The notes: generated by a model from the letters alone, not told the origin. A stretch of DNA of 64,000 nucleotides from Nitrobacter sp051535215 (GCF_051535215.1 NZ_JBPPLY010000001.1:310001-374000), one strand, 5' to 3'. Shown: positions 1 to 9,006, counted from the first letter of the stretch. Made by a program: numbers and translations.

Positions 1-186
1 CCCGACGAAGATGTAGATACGCCGCAACGGCATCGTTGATGTCGGTTTGTCCCGAGCGCGGCCCGGGGGCGCAGCACTCCAAAGCTGCGATGGAACCATG
101 GTCAATGGATTCTCGGCAGGCAGGAAGCCGTATCCATCCTTGGCGCGGTTAGCGATGGGCGAGCGTGGTGCGTCTATGGTGCCCAT
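1..186 (-). CDS. opgH: Glucan glucosyltransferase OpgH/MdoH, N-terminal fragment (runs off the window)
   Basis: Only the first 62 codons are in the window. ATG at 186 opens a frame that stays open to base 1 and contains GYGFLPAENPLTMVPSQLW, which resembles the cytosolic N-terminus of OpgH, the inner-membrane beta-glucosyltransferase that makes osmoregulated periplasmic glucan backbones. The start overlaps the opgG stop (174-176) by 13 bases, which suggests translational coupling in an opgGH operon. The catalytic GT2 domain lies outside the window, so the call rests on the motif and on the opgG neighbour. Confidence 0.7.
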   Translation of the reverse strand, partial: MGTIDAPRSPIANRAKDGYGFLPAENPLTMVPSQLWSAAPPGRARDKPTSTMPLRRIYIFVG

Positions 187-1685
187 CGGTAGACCCAGAC
201 CTCGGAGAGGGCCTTGTCGTCCTGCATCAGTGAAGCCCGCAGTTCGACCGGCGTCTTGTCCTTGATCGGCATTTCGAAGCTCAATCGCCAGCCGCCAGTA
301 TCGGGATTCGGTTGGGTGACGATATTCTTGATCTCCGCCTTTTCGGCGCTGACCGCGCCTTTGACTTTCTTGGGGTCGACCGATTTCAGAATGTCTCCGA
401 TCAGGTCCAATACGAAAAGCTTGTTGTCACCGCGAATTCCGATGCCGGTTCGGGAAAACCTCGCCAATGCGTGGGACTTCGGCGCATCCGGCCCCCAGTG
501 CAGACGATAGGTGAAATTATGTTCCCCCTTTGACTGCAGCGCCGATTTTGGATGCCAGAACCCTGCGATATTGTCGTGGATCTCCTCTTTGGTGGGAATC
601 TCAATCAACTGAACGGATCCTTCTCCCCAGTCTCCGATCGGCTCGACCCACAGACTCGGCCGACGCTCAAATTGTGATTCCAGATCCTCATACGCGAAGA
701 AGTTCTTCTCCCGCTGCATCAGTCCAAATCCGTGTGGATTGAGGTCGGCAAAGGTGCTGATCTGGAGATCGCGTGGATTGCTGAGCGGACGCCAAAGCTG
801 CTCGCCCTGCCCATTATAAATCGCAAGGCCATCCGAATCATGGACCGCGGGACGAAAATCGTCGACGTCGTTGCGATCGTTCGGCCCGAAGAAGAACATG
901 CTGGTCATCGGGGCAAGTCCGGCGTGATCAAGATCGACGCGGGGATAGAGCGACATCTCGACGTCGAACACGGTCGTCGCTCCCGGACGGATGGTGAAGC
1001 GGTAGGATGCAGCGGCACTCTTGCTATCGAGCAAAGCATGCACAACGATCGAGGTCGCATTCGGCGCGGGCTTTTCGATCCAGAACGCCTTGAACAGCGG
1101 AAATTCCTCGCCCTTTGCTTCGCCGGTATTGATCGAAAGACCACGAGCCGACAGCCCGTAAATTTCGCCCTTCGCGACTGCGCGGAAATAGCTTGCGCCA
1201 AGAAACACGCAGACCTCGTCGTAATAATCGGGTCGATTGATGGGAGCGTGGATTCGAAAGCCGGCAAAGCCGAGATCGGCGTCAGGCGGCGGTGGCTTAG
1301 TCTCGCCGAATGAAAAATAATCGGGCCGGTATTGAATCTTCGTCGCCTGTCCGTCCACGACTTCGTAGATGTCAACGCGGTTCTTGTAGAAGAACCCGCG
1401 GTGAAAGAACTGCACCTCGAACGGCAGCTTTTCGCCATGCCACAAGGCATGTTCCGGCAGAAAGCGGATCGCACGGTAGTGATCGTAATCGAGATCCTTG
1501 AACGCGTCCGGAAGTTTGCTATCCGGAGACACGAACTCCTTGCCGGCCGCGTCGCGCGCTAGTTGACGTACGCGGGACGAGCCAAAGGGTTCCGATGCCG
1601 ATGACGCAGCCGAAACTCTCGCATGCGGAATAAGTGCCAAGACCGGCAAGGCGGCCGAGGTTGAAAGAAATTTTCGACGGTTCAA
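174..1685 (-). CDS. opgG: Periplasmic glucan biosynthesis protein OpgG/MdoG
   Basis: This 503-residue protein has the usual OpgG/MdoG length. It opens with a twin-arginine type signal (NRRKFLSTSAALPVLALIP, cleavage after about VSA), so it is probably exported folded. The body carries family-like segments such as FDVEMSLYPR, NPRDLQISTFADLNPHGFGL and SLWVEPIGDWGEGSVQLIEIPT. OpgG is needed in the periplasm to make or branch osmoregulated glucans together with OpgH, whose gene follows directly. No regulatory site is evident in the upstream gap. Confidence 0.92.
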   Translation of the reverse strand: MNRRKFLSTSAALPVLALIPHARVSAASSASEPFGSSRVRQLARDAAGKEFVSPDSKLPDAFKDLDYDHYRAIRFLPEHALWHGEKLPFEVQFFHRGFFYKNRVDIYEVVDGQATKIQYRPDYFSFGETKPPPPDADLGFAGFRIHAPINRPDYYDEVCVFLGASYFRAVAKGEIYGLSARGLSINTGEAKGEEFPLFKAFWIEKPAPNATSIVVHALLDSKSAAASYRFTIRPGATTVFDVEMSLYPRVDLDHAGLAPMTSMFFFGPNDRNDVDDFRPAVHDSDGLAIYNGQGEQLWRPLSNPRDLQISTFADLNPHGFGLMQREKNFFAYEDLESQFERRPSLWVEPIGDWGEGSVQLIEIPTKEEIHDNIAGFWHPKSALQSKGEHNFTYRLHWGPDAPKSHALARFSRTGIGIRGDNKLFVLDLIGDILKSVDPKKVKGAVSAEKAEIKNIVTQPNPDTGGWRLSFEMPIKDKTPVELRASLMQDDKALSEVWVYRWAP

Positions 1686-2566
1686 ACGAGCTCCAGCAGC
1701 TTAAGCAGCGATCGGTTAAGAACGACGTCGCAGGCGTGGAGTTCCATAAGGCTCCGCAATGTTTGTGGATATCGTGACTTTCAAGATACTCCACGCAATT
1801 GAAAAGGCCAAAACATCTCTGCCAGCTGACTTTCGCCGTTTGCTAGTGCTCATGCCCTGAGGCTGCATGCCGGCATCAGCCGGTCGAACTCTATCAAGGA
1901 AAAGTATCGCCAGAATGGGGTTGGGAAAGCGAAGCCCCATTCACGATTAGGAGGCCGAAGAACGGTCCCGCTAAATGGGTCGGGGACTTCCCGACGGTTG
2001 AAACCGGCGGGCAATCATGGCGTGCGATTAGTAAGAACTCAATCGACTACGAGATACCGCGACGGAAGATTTCTACCGGAACAGCGGCGCCGATGATTAC
2101 AGCGACCGTAGACAAGGTCCGTTTCAAATCGAAATCTACTTTCTTCATCAGGCCCCTATATTATGCACAAAAGCCAGCACGGTCTTGCACGCTATGTGCT
2201 CAGAATGCTGAGCATGAGGACATCTAGAGTTGCGACACCCTCTGATCACCGTGCGATCCACGACTATACGGGCGGCCCACGCACCTGCACGGATAGAGAT
2301 GCAGGGTAGGCGTGCCCGGTGAAAGTCGGTTGTGTCGGTTATGTAGAGAACGGATACGGCGGGCGGTACATCGGCGGGTCCACTGGTGTATGATGTTACT
2401 GAGATGGAGGTTTTCGAGATAGTGTTTCAGGGAGACACAGGGAGCTTTCGCACCGTCCGTTTGTTGCTGAGTTTTTGATGTAAGCTTGGGGATCGCGATA
2501 ATATGTCCGAATGTATGCGCTTCAAGGCGATAGCGAAACAAGCCTGAGCATCGATGTAAGCTTGCG
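1686..2566. other. Gene-poor gap between opgG and the diguanylate cyclase gene
   Basis: About 880 bases separate the opgG start from the stop of the next minus-strand gene. The open frames here are short, overlap each other, lack recognisable domains and have no convincing ribosome-binding site. No tRNA, terminator or repeat stood out. Confidence 0.5.
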
Positions 2567-3688
2567 CTAAGTCGCAACAACGCAATTTCGGCCAGCGTCT
2601 TTTGCTTGATAAAGTGCGGCGTCCGCTCGAGACAGAATCTCATCGGTCGAATCCGTTGGTCGGATAGAGCAAATTCCAGCCGACATGGTCAATCTCAAGT
2701 CTTCTGAGATTGCCGACCAATCCACCTCAGAGATAATCGATCGCAGCCGGTCCAGCATCCGAACTGCTTCGTCCTGAGCAGTGTCTGGCAGAACCAAGAG
2801 AAACTCTTCTCCTCCATAGCGCCCCAGTCTGTCGATAGCCCTGATATTTGCAAAGATCGCAATCGCGAAAGTGCGCAGCGCCTCATCACCTGCTGGATGG
2901 CCGAACTGATCGTTGATCTTCTTAAAAAAATCCAGATCGATAACGGCGAGAGAGCAAGAAGCTTTGGTGCGTTGAACGCGCGCAATCTCCTCGCTTAAGC
3001 ATTTTAGTATGTTCCGCCTGTTTCGTACTCCTGTTAGTTCATCCATCTGGGCAAGCTCTTCGATTTGTTGATAGGCGGCCTTGAGTTCGACGGTACGTTG
3101 ATGAAGCTTTCGATTTACGGAATTGCCAATGACACCGAAGTACGCACACTGACCGATTGTTGTCACGAACAGACTGGTTCCGGCTAGCCATTCGGCTGGA
3201 GTTGTCAGAGGAACGGCAATTGTCGTTTTCAAGACGAAGAGTATTGTTGCTACGCAGCCACCTGTAAGAACCCACAGCGTCGCGGCCTCTCGCGCAGTCA
3301 TACGCAAGCCCGCCGATGCGAAAATCACGAAAATGACGCTAAGGAAGACAATGCCGATTTCTGGGGCTACGACCAGAAATGCAAGTTGCATCGCGATATT
3401 GGTCGCGGCCTGATAGAACGTAAGGAAATGATCGTTGGATCTGTCGCCGATCTTCATTTCCGACAGGACGGCAAAGATGGCCGTTAGCCCAGTGCCGGAA
3501 AGAACAAATGCCGCTGGAAGAGTGATCGGGATCACCCCTGCATGCACATAGAGCAACAGAATGAGAGCGCCTGCAACGTAGCTCAGGGCTTGAACTGAGA
3601 GTATTTCCCGACGTTGCTTAAGCCACCTTCTTGATTCGAGGGACGATAGTCGAGCTTGCGCAACGCTCGATGAACTTGCTCTGTGCAT
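2567..3688 (-). CDS. Membrane-bound diguanylate cyclase (GGDEF)
   Basis: From the ATG at 3688 this is 373 residues. The first 190 or so hold about six hydrophobic membrane segments, followed by a short helical linker (LKAAYQQIEELAQMDELTG) and a GGDEF domain. The active-site motif is GGEEF near residue 292, a functional variant. An inhibitory I-site RxxD (RAID) lies just upstream, as in PleD. The enzyme should condense two GTP to c-di-GMP at the inner membrane. The frame can be extended to 3793, but the extra residues look unrelated and that DNA resembles transposase remnant, so 3688 is preferred. A c-di-GMP-binding PilZ gene lies nearby, split by an insertion sequence. Confidence 0.88.
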   Translation of the reverse strand: MHRASSSSVAQARLSSLESRRWLKQRREILSVQALSYVAGALILLLYVHAGVIPITLPAAFVLSGTGLTAIFAVLSEMKIGDRSNDHFLTFYQAATNIAMQLAFLVVAPEIGIVFLSVIFVIFASAGLRMTAREAATLWVLTGGCVATILFVLKTTIAVPLTTPAEWLAGTSLFVTTIGQCAYFGVIGNSVNRKLHQRTVELKAAYQQIEELAQMDELTGVRNRRNILKCLSEEIARVQRTKASCSLAVIDLDFFKKINDQFGHPAGDEALRTFAIAIFANIRAIDRLGRYGGEEFLLVLPDTAQDEAVRMLDRLRSIISEVDWSAISEDLRLTMSAGICSIRPTDSTDEILSRADAALYQAKDAGRNCVVAT

Positions 3689-3771
3689 TTGTACGCGATC
3701 GGCCTCTTGGGGAAACGACGACTTGACTGGTTCTCGGGGACAGTCAGAAACCTTGTGTTTGATGCCACAGT

Positions 3772-3860
3772 GATGAAGCACGAGGCACATCATACGGCGG
3801 CGATCGAGAAAGACCTGTTGGGTGAGCTTTTGGCCGGACGTGCCCCGGATCTTTTCGGCA
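3772..3860 (+). pseudogene. Possible N-terminal remnant of an IS256-like transposase
   Basis: A plus-strand frame beginning ATGAAGCACGAG reads MKHEAHHTAAIEKDLLGELL followed by AGRAPDLFGKDG. This recalls the LLAGRDP..F.KDGL stretch near the N-terminus of IS256/mutator transposases. The similarity then stops and the frame closes soon after. It may simply be chance. Confidence 0.22.
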
Positions 3861-4142
3861 AGGATGGCCAGACCAGATCACTTTGTGGAGTCGTGCGCGG
3901 GCATTGGACGAACTTCCTCTAATTTGGGCGACACGGCCGAATCTCATCGTCGCTTCACCTAACGCTCCGATCAGACAGCATTAAAGTACCGCCAAACACT
4001 CTGCAGAACGCAACAAAGCTCCGGTCTACTTCAATGAATCGGATGAATGCCGACTGATCGGTGGCAATTCCTTTGGCAGGAATTCTACGCCCATTTCGTT
4101 GCTCATCCTCCATCTGACTTTACATCGCCGATAGGCGCGCAC

Positions 4143-4146
4143 ACCG
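4143..4146. repeat. Left 4-bp target duplication (ACCG) of the IS3 element
   Basis: ACCG directly precedes the left terminal repeat and is repeated at 5352-5355. Four-base duplications are characteristic of the IS407 group. Confidence 0.9.
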
Positions 4147-4172
4147 TGACCTGCACCCCTGAATGCCCTCGT

Positions 4173-5027
4173 TTATAAGTAGACTCTGTTCTGGTTTTCG
4201 TCCCTGTTGGTGCGGTTAGCAAACTCGGTTGGGGTGAGCCCGTTAAGGCTCGTGTGCGGTCGGTTGGTGTTGTAGTCGATCCTCCAGTCCTCGATGATCT
4301 GCCGGGCCTCGTTGAGGTTGGCGAACAGGTGTTCGTTCAGGCACTCGTCACGCAGGCGACCGTTGAAGCTCTCGACAAAACCATTCTGCATCGGTTTGCC
4401 GGGTGCGATGTAGTGCCACTCGATGCCGAACTCCTCCTGCCAGGCCAAGACGGCGTTCGAGGTGAACTCGGTGCCGTTGTCGCTCACAATCATCCGCGGA
4501 CAGCCTCGGCTTTCGATCACCTGTTCAAGTTCGCGTAGCACCCGCAGAGCGGTCAGCGACGTGTCGACGACCAGTCCCAGGCATTCCCGGGTGAAGTCAT
4601 CGACCAACGTCAGGATACGGAAGCGCCGGCCGCTGACCAGCGTGTCCATCACGAAGTCGAGCGACCAGCGCAGGTTCTGATCTTGCGGGATGGTCATCGG
4701 CGCCCGGGTGCCCAATGCCCGTTTGCGGCCGCCGCGCTTGCGCACCGACAGCCGTTCCTCCCGGTAGAGCCGATACAGCTTCTTGTGGTTGATCCGGACT
4801 CCTTGCCGGGCCAACAGCAAGCCCAGACGGCGATAGCCGAAGCGGCGACGTTGCGAAGCCAATTCCTTCAGCTGGGTCCGCAGCGGGCCGTCGTCCGGCC
4901 GTGTGGACGCGTAGCGATAGGTTTTCGGATACAAGCCGACCAGATCGCAGGCTCGTCGCTGCGAGTAGCTCCTCTCACTGATCGCCCAGGTCACAGCACG
5001 TCTCCGCAAGCTGGGCGTCAGAAGTTT
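4173..5027 (-). CDS. IS3-family transposase OrfB (integrase core, made by -1 frameshift)
   Basis: This is the catalytic half of the OrfAB transposase. It contains an HTH_21-like segment (RRFGYRRLGLLLARQG) and the rve/DDE core: D in WSLDFVMD, D in IVSDNGTEF and E in NGFVESFNGRLRDEC. It has no obvious start of its own. Its frame is -1 relative to orfA and is entered at the A_AAA_AAC heptamer (plus-strand 5024-5030). The fusion would be about 370 residues. The C-terminal NRPHTSLNGLTPTEFA motif is typical of the IS407 group. Confidence 0.9.
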   Translation of the reverse strand, partial: KLLTPSLRRRAVTWAISERSYSQRRACDLVGLYPKTYRYASTRPDDGPLRTQLKELASQRRRFGYRRLGLLLARQGVRINHKKLYRLYREERLSVRKRGGRKRALGTRAPMTIPQDQNLRWSLDFVMDTLVSGRRFRILTLVDDFTRECLGLVVDTSLTALRVLRELEQVIESRGCPRMIVSDNGTEFTSNAVLAWQEEFGIEWHYIAPGKPMQNGFVESFNGRLRDECLNEHLFANLNEARQIIEDWRIDYNTNRPHTSLNGLTPTEFANRTNRDENQNRVYL

Positions 5028-5284
5028 TTTCCGAGCATCTCCTTCAGTGTCGACACGTCCAGCATCGACTCCGCCAGCAGCTTCTTGAGCTTGCGGTTCT
5101 CTTCCTCCAGCGCCTTCAGCTTCCGAGCTTCGGAGATTTCCATGCCGCCGTAGCGTGAGCGCCACTTGTAGAAGGTGGCATCGCTGACGCCGTGCTTGCG
5201 GCATAGATCGCTCGCTGACATCCCGGCAGCGTGCTCCTTCAAGACCTTGATGATCTGCTCTTCGGTGAACCTGCTTTTACGCAT
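5018..5284 (-). CDS. IS3-family transposase OrfA (helix-turn-helix subunit)
   Basis: This 88-residue protein starts MRKSRFTEEQIIKVLKEH and contains a helix-turn-helix (SASDLCRKHGVSDATFYKWR) followed by a leucine-zipper coiled coil (LKALEEENRKLKKLLAES). OrfA binds the element ends. It stops at 5018 immediately after the frameshift site that leads into OrfB. Confidence 0.92.
   Translation of the reverse strand: MRKSRFTEEQIIKVLKEHAAGMSASDLCRKHGVSDATFYKWRSRYGGMEISEARKLKALEEENRKLKKLLAESMLDVSTLKEMLGKNF
5024..5030 (-). promoter_or_regulatory. Programmed -1 ribosomal frameshift site A_AAA_AAC
   Basis: On the coding strand the last orfA codons are GGA AAA AAC TTC TGA. The heptamer A AAA AAC is in phase with the zero frame and fits X_XXY_YYZ. 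Slipping by -1 continues into the orfB frame. Confidence 0.8.
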
Positions 5285-5351
5285 CGTCTGTCTCCTCGAT
5301 GGAGAACAGAACCCTAACTTAAAACCGGGGGCGTTTCAGGGGTGCAGGTCA

Positions 5352-5355
5352 ACCG
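5352..5355. repeat. Right 4-bp target duplication (ACCG) of the IS3 element
   Basis: ACCG follows the right terminus directly and matches 4143-4146. Confidence 0.9.
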
Positions 5356-5673
5356 GCTGCGCCATTGCTTGAGAGCAAAAGGAGAAACTCCTCGATTTCC
5401 GCCATCTCGAGCAGGTTGGAGAACCAAAGCTTGGCTCCCGTTTCCGAAATGTCGATGATCTCGCACGAATGCTGCCAAGCGCCGTCAGATGCGACGATCT
5501 GCACCTTCATACCGTTTGAAAATCGAACGCGGGGCTTTTGCCGTTTATCCTGGATCATCATGAAGCACTGAAGCGAGACCGATTGATTGATCAGCTTTGC
5601 CGTCGTGACAATACTTGACCTACCCATTTTGGGCATGGTGCTTTATAAGCATGAACGGCAGGAGCAAGCGTTG

Positions 5674-6153
5674 ATGGCCTTAGAAGAGAAGTCGCTGCCC
5701 GACGATCTCGTGAGAGCGGTTTCACGGCATACCTTGGCGTATGTCCTATGCTCGATCAGCGAACTATTCCGCCATTATGATTTCGATCCACTGGATCTGC
5801 TCATCGTTCATGCGATCCTGAATGCTAACGTGCTAAACGTGATGAAAGATGACGCTTTGGATAAGCGGTTCGCGAGCGTCCATGCGACTGAACCAGACGC
5901 GGTTAAGCAGGGTGTCTCGCGAGCGACGCTGTCCCGCTTTCTAAACCTTCCGATCGAAACCATACGGCGGCGCGCGAACCAGCTGAAGAAAAGGGGAATG
6001 CTGGCGGAACGGGATGATGGGCTGCTTGTCTCTGAAACGAATCAATTCAAGTTCGGCAACAACCATCACCTTCAGCGGATGAACATCATATTTGTCAGAA
6101 AATTGCTTCGCGATCTCGCACGCACCGGCATACATGGACCAGACGATCTCTAG
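5674..6153 (+). CDS. Winged-helix DNA-binding protein of unknown role
   Basis: This is a 159-residue protein. The start at 5674 is chosen because GGAGCAAGCGTTG gives a ribosome-binding site and it avoids overlap with the divergent PilZ gene; the frame is open back to 5587. The N-terminal half is helical. The middle to C-terminal part has a helix-turn-helix (VSRATLSRFLNLPIETIRRR) followed by a wing-like segment (LKKRGMLAERDDGLLVS), as in small MarR/GntR-like regulators. No ligand domain is recognisable. Being divergent from PilZ, it may regulate it. Confidence 0.55.
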   Translation: MALEEKSLPDDLVRAVSRHTLAYVLCSISELFRHYDFDPLDLLIVHAILNANVLNVMKDDALDKRFASVHATEPDAVKQGVSRATLSRFLNLPIETIRRRANQLKKRGMLAERDDGLLVSETNQFKFGNNHHLQRMNIIFVRKLLRDLARTGIHGPDDL

Positions 6154-6480
6154 TCTAAGGAGTCATGAGTGTGCCAAACGATGGGAGATGCTGCGATATT
6201 TGGAAGTCTGTCATTTGTGCTACGGCCTGGTGCCCGAACCATCGGAGCGCTGATGCTGGGCGATCTTCTCGCAGCCGCCCAGGATGACAACCTCATCGAC
6301 AAAGTCCTTAACCGTCACCTTCTGGAAGCCGTAACTGGTCGACGCGGAGTAGTCGTTGACACGGTGCGGCAGCGCACCAGTATGGTCGACGAGCCCCGCG
6401 CAGCCCGCTTTTCGCACCCACCTGTTTGGTCGCCTCGACCGGGTTTCGGCTAACTCTGTCGTATCAGATCGAAGATCACC
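6154..6480. other. Gap with no convincing gene
   Basis: Two weak overlapping frames are present: plus 6169-6453 and minus 6220-6417 (the latter with a protein-like stretch VTVKDFVDEVVILGGCEKIA). Neither has a clear ribosome-binding site or a known family, so I do not call a gene. The minus frame could be a remnant. Confidence 0.4.
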
Positions 6481-9006
6481 TTACCGTTTACAGGGCTGTC
6501 CGTTTGGTTGGACGCAACGCTTGGCGGCTTGCGGTGCCGGACGGGCCGCGGGTGGTGGCGGAGGACGAACGACTGGTCGTGCAACCGCAACTGGATGCGG
6601 AGCCGTGCGCACAACGGCCGGCGGAACAGGGCGCGACATTTGAGGCGGTTGTGGAGGAGCCGGCCGCGCCATCGGCGGAGGCGCCGGCCGTGCAACCGCC
6701 GCTCGCGGTGGGATAGGGCGGACGGCGGGCGGCGGAGCGGGGCGTGCCATCTGCGCGGGTCGCGGCGCCACCCGCGCATTCGGCGGTGAGACGACGTGCG
6801 CCGTTGGAGGCGGAGCCGGGCGCACAATGCGTGGCGACATGGTTGTTACCGGACGCAGTCCTTGCTGAAGATGCTGGACTGTCGGAGCCGGCCGACCGCG
6901 CTGACTGGGCAATGGCTGGACGGCAGTTTTGCTGCCCGATTGCAAGGATGGCACAGCCGGTGGCGGCAGTGTCCCATGCTGCGCCTGCGGATGCGGAGGC
7001 TGAGTCGAGGACGGCATTGTGGCGCTCGCCGGAGGCGCTGAATGTGAGCCCGCGGCGCCAGATAACGGCTGCACCGGTGGTTTGCCGCCGGTCGGTGCAA
7101 GCGGGGTTTGCGGTTTACCATTTGTTGACGGCAGCGGTTGTCCGCCGGGAGTGCCCGGCAATGGAGGTGTAGCCGCTTTGCGATCCAGTGAAGCAGGCAC
7201 CTGTTGGCGCGAAGGGGTGGGCAGTTGGCCGGGCTGCTTGATCGTAGGTTGTGGTCCTGGCATCAGGGGCTTGGTCTGCTGCGCGGGTGTTGGCGGACTG
7301 TGCTGCGGCATGGTCATCGCCGCCTTTTTCGCCACTGTTTTCGGCAACGACGGCGCCAGCAAAGCGGCGCCGGCGACTGCGGCACCTGCCGCCGCGATCC
7401 CGACAGCGGCTCCATGCGAGGGAGCGGCCGCGACGCTCGGCATATTCGGCGTCGCATGCAGTCCCGGTGGCGGCGCGGCAGGAGAGGTTGCCGTTGGGTT
7501 CGTAGCGGCCGGTTGCGGAGCAAGCGCCTGCACCGGCGTTACCGTCTGTGCCTGGCCGCCCGGCCTGGTGATCGTAACCATGTTGGTGGTGTTGTTGATC
7601 ACGACGGTGTTGTGAATGTTGTTGTAGATGATGTTCTGCGGCGGCGGTGCGATGTATGGCGGCGGGCTGTAATATACCGGCATCGGCACGTAGTCGGGGA
7701 CCGGCAGGACAAACGCCGCGAAGACGGGGGGCGGTGGCGCCAGCACGACGAAGTCCGGTGGCGGCGGCGGCAGGAAAAAGACCGGTGGCGGCGGTGGGGG
7801 CGCGAAATCGTAATCCGGATCGTCAAAAACAAGCATCGGCTGACGGAAATACACCACCTCGTCCTCGGGCGGCGGCGGCACATCATAGCTGATTGCCGCA
7901 AAGGTCGGCGGAGGCTCGAATGCCGCGGCGAGATACGCGAGGCGGCGATGGGCGTCGGTGACATGCGGGCCGCGCGGATAGCGGCGCAGATACGACCAAT
8001 AGGCCTGCGGCGTATCTACATTCCGCGTGTGCCTCCAGGTGATCGCTTCCCGGCGCGCGGCGACGATGGCGCGAACCCGTCTCGCCATCAGGTCGTCAGG
8101 ATAGGCGGCGAGGAAGTCGAGATAGCCTCGCAACGTGTCGCGTTCGAGTGCAGCGACATAGGCATCCTGTGCGTCAAAATCGCGGATCGGCTTGGTACGC
8201 ATCGTCGCGGTCTGCGCGGTCGATGCCGCAGGCCGTGGCGCGTCGGGTGCGCGATCGAAGAACGTCACCTGCGCTTCGACCTTCGACGCGTCCCAGGGGA
8301 CTTCGCCGCCCTTGGTTGTTTCATTGACGCGCAGACGGGTCCGATCGAACACCTCGGCAAGCGGCAGGCCGCCGGTGCGGATCATTTCCGCAAGCGCCTG
8401 AGCATAGGCGCCGTACGGCCCCTGCTCCTTCGGAGCCACGGTGCCGGGCGTCGCGTTGAAGGCGATCAACATGTGCGGCTCAGGCTCCACCAGAGCGAGA
8501 CCGCTGGCCAACGGCTGGCCCGATTGGGCGAACGGGTTCGCGCGCGCGGCATCGAGGACGACGATGCCCGCCTTGATGTTCAGCGCCGCCAGCGGCCGGA
8601 TGTAGTCCGATAGCCGCAGTGTTTCCAGCGGCACGTCGGTATCGCGCGCGAGCTTCGCATCGACCGGCACGAAGTAATTCTCACCCTCGAGTTGTACGCC
8701 ATACCCGCCGAGATAGATGAAGGCGACGGTGTCGGGGCCCGACGCGCTGACCTTGTCGAGAAACTCGCGGAATGTACGGCGCAGGGTATCCTGATCGAGA
8801 TCGCGCGCGCCGACAACGTCGAAGCCGGCGGCCTGTAGCGTTTGGGCGATGAGGCCGGCATCGTTTGCCGTGGTTGGCAATGCTTCCGGCTGATAGGCGG
8901 CGTTGCCGATGACAAGAGCAACGCGTTTTTCAGCTTGTTGCGCGTTGGCCGGGTGCAGTGATGTGAACGCGATGAGTACGAATGCAATGCAAGCCAGGAA
9001 GCGCAT
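6481..9006 (-). CDS. Caspase-like (peptidase C14) pseudo-enzyme with long proline-rich tail
   Basis: The ATG at 9006 has a GGAG site upstream and opens a signal peptide (MRFLACIAFVLIAFTSLHPA). An 841-residue protein follows. Residues 27-255 are a caspase p20-like fold (RVALVIGNAAYQ). However, the catalytic His position reads GGYG (Tyr102) instead of GHG, and the catalytic Cys position reads LDAAR (Ala154) instead of LDACR. The protease should therefore be inactive, suggesting a binding or scaffold role in the periplasm. After residue 270 come helical repeats, then a Pro/Ala-rich region with ARPAPPP-type repeats and a glycine-zipper-like hydrophobic stretch. A CTAAGT direct-repeat site lies 263 bases upstream. 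Confidence 0.8.
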   Translation of the reverse strand: MRFLACIAFVLIAFTSLHPANAQQAEKRVALVIGNAAYQPEALPTTANDAGLIAQTLQAAGFDVVGARDLDQDTLRRTFREFLDKVSASGPDTVAFIYLGGYGVQLEGENYFVPVDAKLARDTDVPLETLRLSDYIRPLAALNIKAGIVVLDAARANPFAQSGQPLASGLALVEPEPHMLIAFNATPGTVAPKEQGPYGAYAQALAEMIRTGGLPLAEVFDRTRLRVNETTKGGEVPWDASKVEAQVTFFDRAPDAPRPAASTAQTATMRTKPIRDFDAQDAYVAALERDTLRGYLDFLAAYPDDLMARRVRAIVAARREAITWRHTRNVDTPQAYWSYLRRYPRGPHVTDAHRRLAYLAAAFEPPPTFAAISYDVPPPPEDEVVYFRQPMLVFDDPDYDFAPPPPPPVFFLPPPPPDFVVLAPPPPVFAAFVLPVPDYVPMPVYYSPPPYIAPPPQNIIYNNIHNTVVINNTTNMVTITRPGGQAQTVTPVQALAPQPAATNPTATSPAAPPPGLHATPNMPSVAAAPSHGAAVGIAAAGAAVAGAALLAPSLPKTVAKKAAMTMPQHSPPTPAQQTKPLMPGPQPTIKQPGQLPTPSRQQVPASLDRKAATPPLPGTPGGQPLPSTNGKPQTPLAPTGGKPPVQPLSGAAGSHSAPPASATMPSSTQPPHPQAQHGTLPPPAVPSLQSGSKTAVQPLPSQRGRPAPTVQHLQQGLRPVTTMSPRIVRPAPPPTAHVVSPPNARVAPRPAQMARPAPPPAVRPIPPRAAVARPAPPPMARPAPPQPPQMSRPVPPAVVRTAPHPVAVARPVVRPPPPPAARPAPQAAKRCVQPNGQPCKR

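Larger units (their letters stand above)
4147..5351 (-). mobile_element. Complete IS3-family element, IS407 group (1205 bp)
   Basis: The termini are inverted repeats: TGACCTGCACCCCTGAA at 4147 and its complement ending at 5351. A perfect ACCG duplication flanks the element. It carries overlapping orfA and orfB on the minus strand, with a slippery heptamer between them. Both frames are open and the DDE residues are present, so the element looks recently inserted and possibly active. It disrupts a PilZ gene. Confidence 0.93.
4026..5561 (-). pseudogene. PilZ-domain protein interrupted by an IS3-family element
   Basis: The N-terminal part (5561 down to 5352) has the PilZ c-di-GMP signatures RxxxR (in DKRQKPRVRF) and DxSxxG (DISETG). 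The frame meets a TGA (5349-5351) formed by the insertion-sequence end. If the element and one 4-bp duplication are removed, the frame runs on from 4142 to TAG at 4026-4028 and adds VRAYRRCKVRWRMSNEMGVE, the typical PilZ C-terminal strand. So the gene was intact before insertion. The truncated product lacks the last strand of the barrel and is probably non-functional. The start at 5561 or 5558 is chosen because the RxxxR motif follows at once. Confidence 0.85.

Noticed and set aside
2555..2572. GTAAGC-TTGCG-CTAAGT, an apparent further 11-bp repeat
   Set aside because: It lies at the 3' end of the diguanylate cyclase gene, does not face a gene start, and only the core TAAG matches.
6220..6417. 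Small minus-strand frame with a protein-like stretch VTVKDFVDEVVILGGCEKIA
   Set aside because: No ribosome-binding site, no family recognised, and a competing plus-strand frame. Possibly a gene remnant, but unsupported.
7204..8613. A 469-codon plus-strand frame opposite the pseudo-caspase gene
   Set aside because: Arg-rich low-complexity translation typical of the reverse strand of a proline-rich coding region; no start signal or domain.
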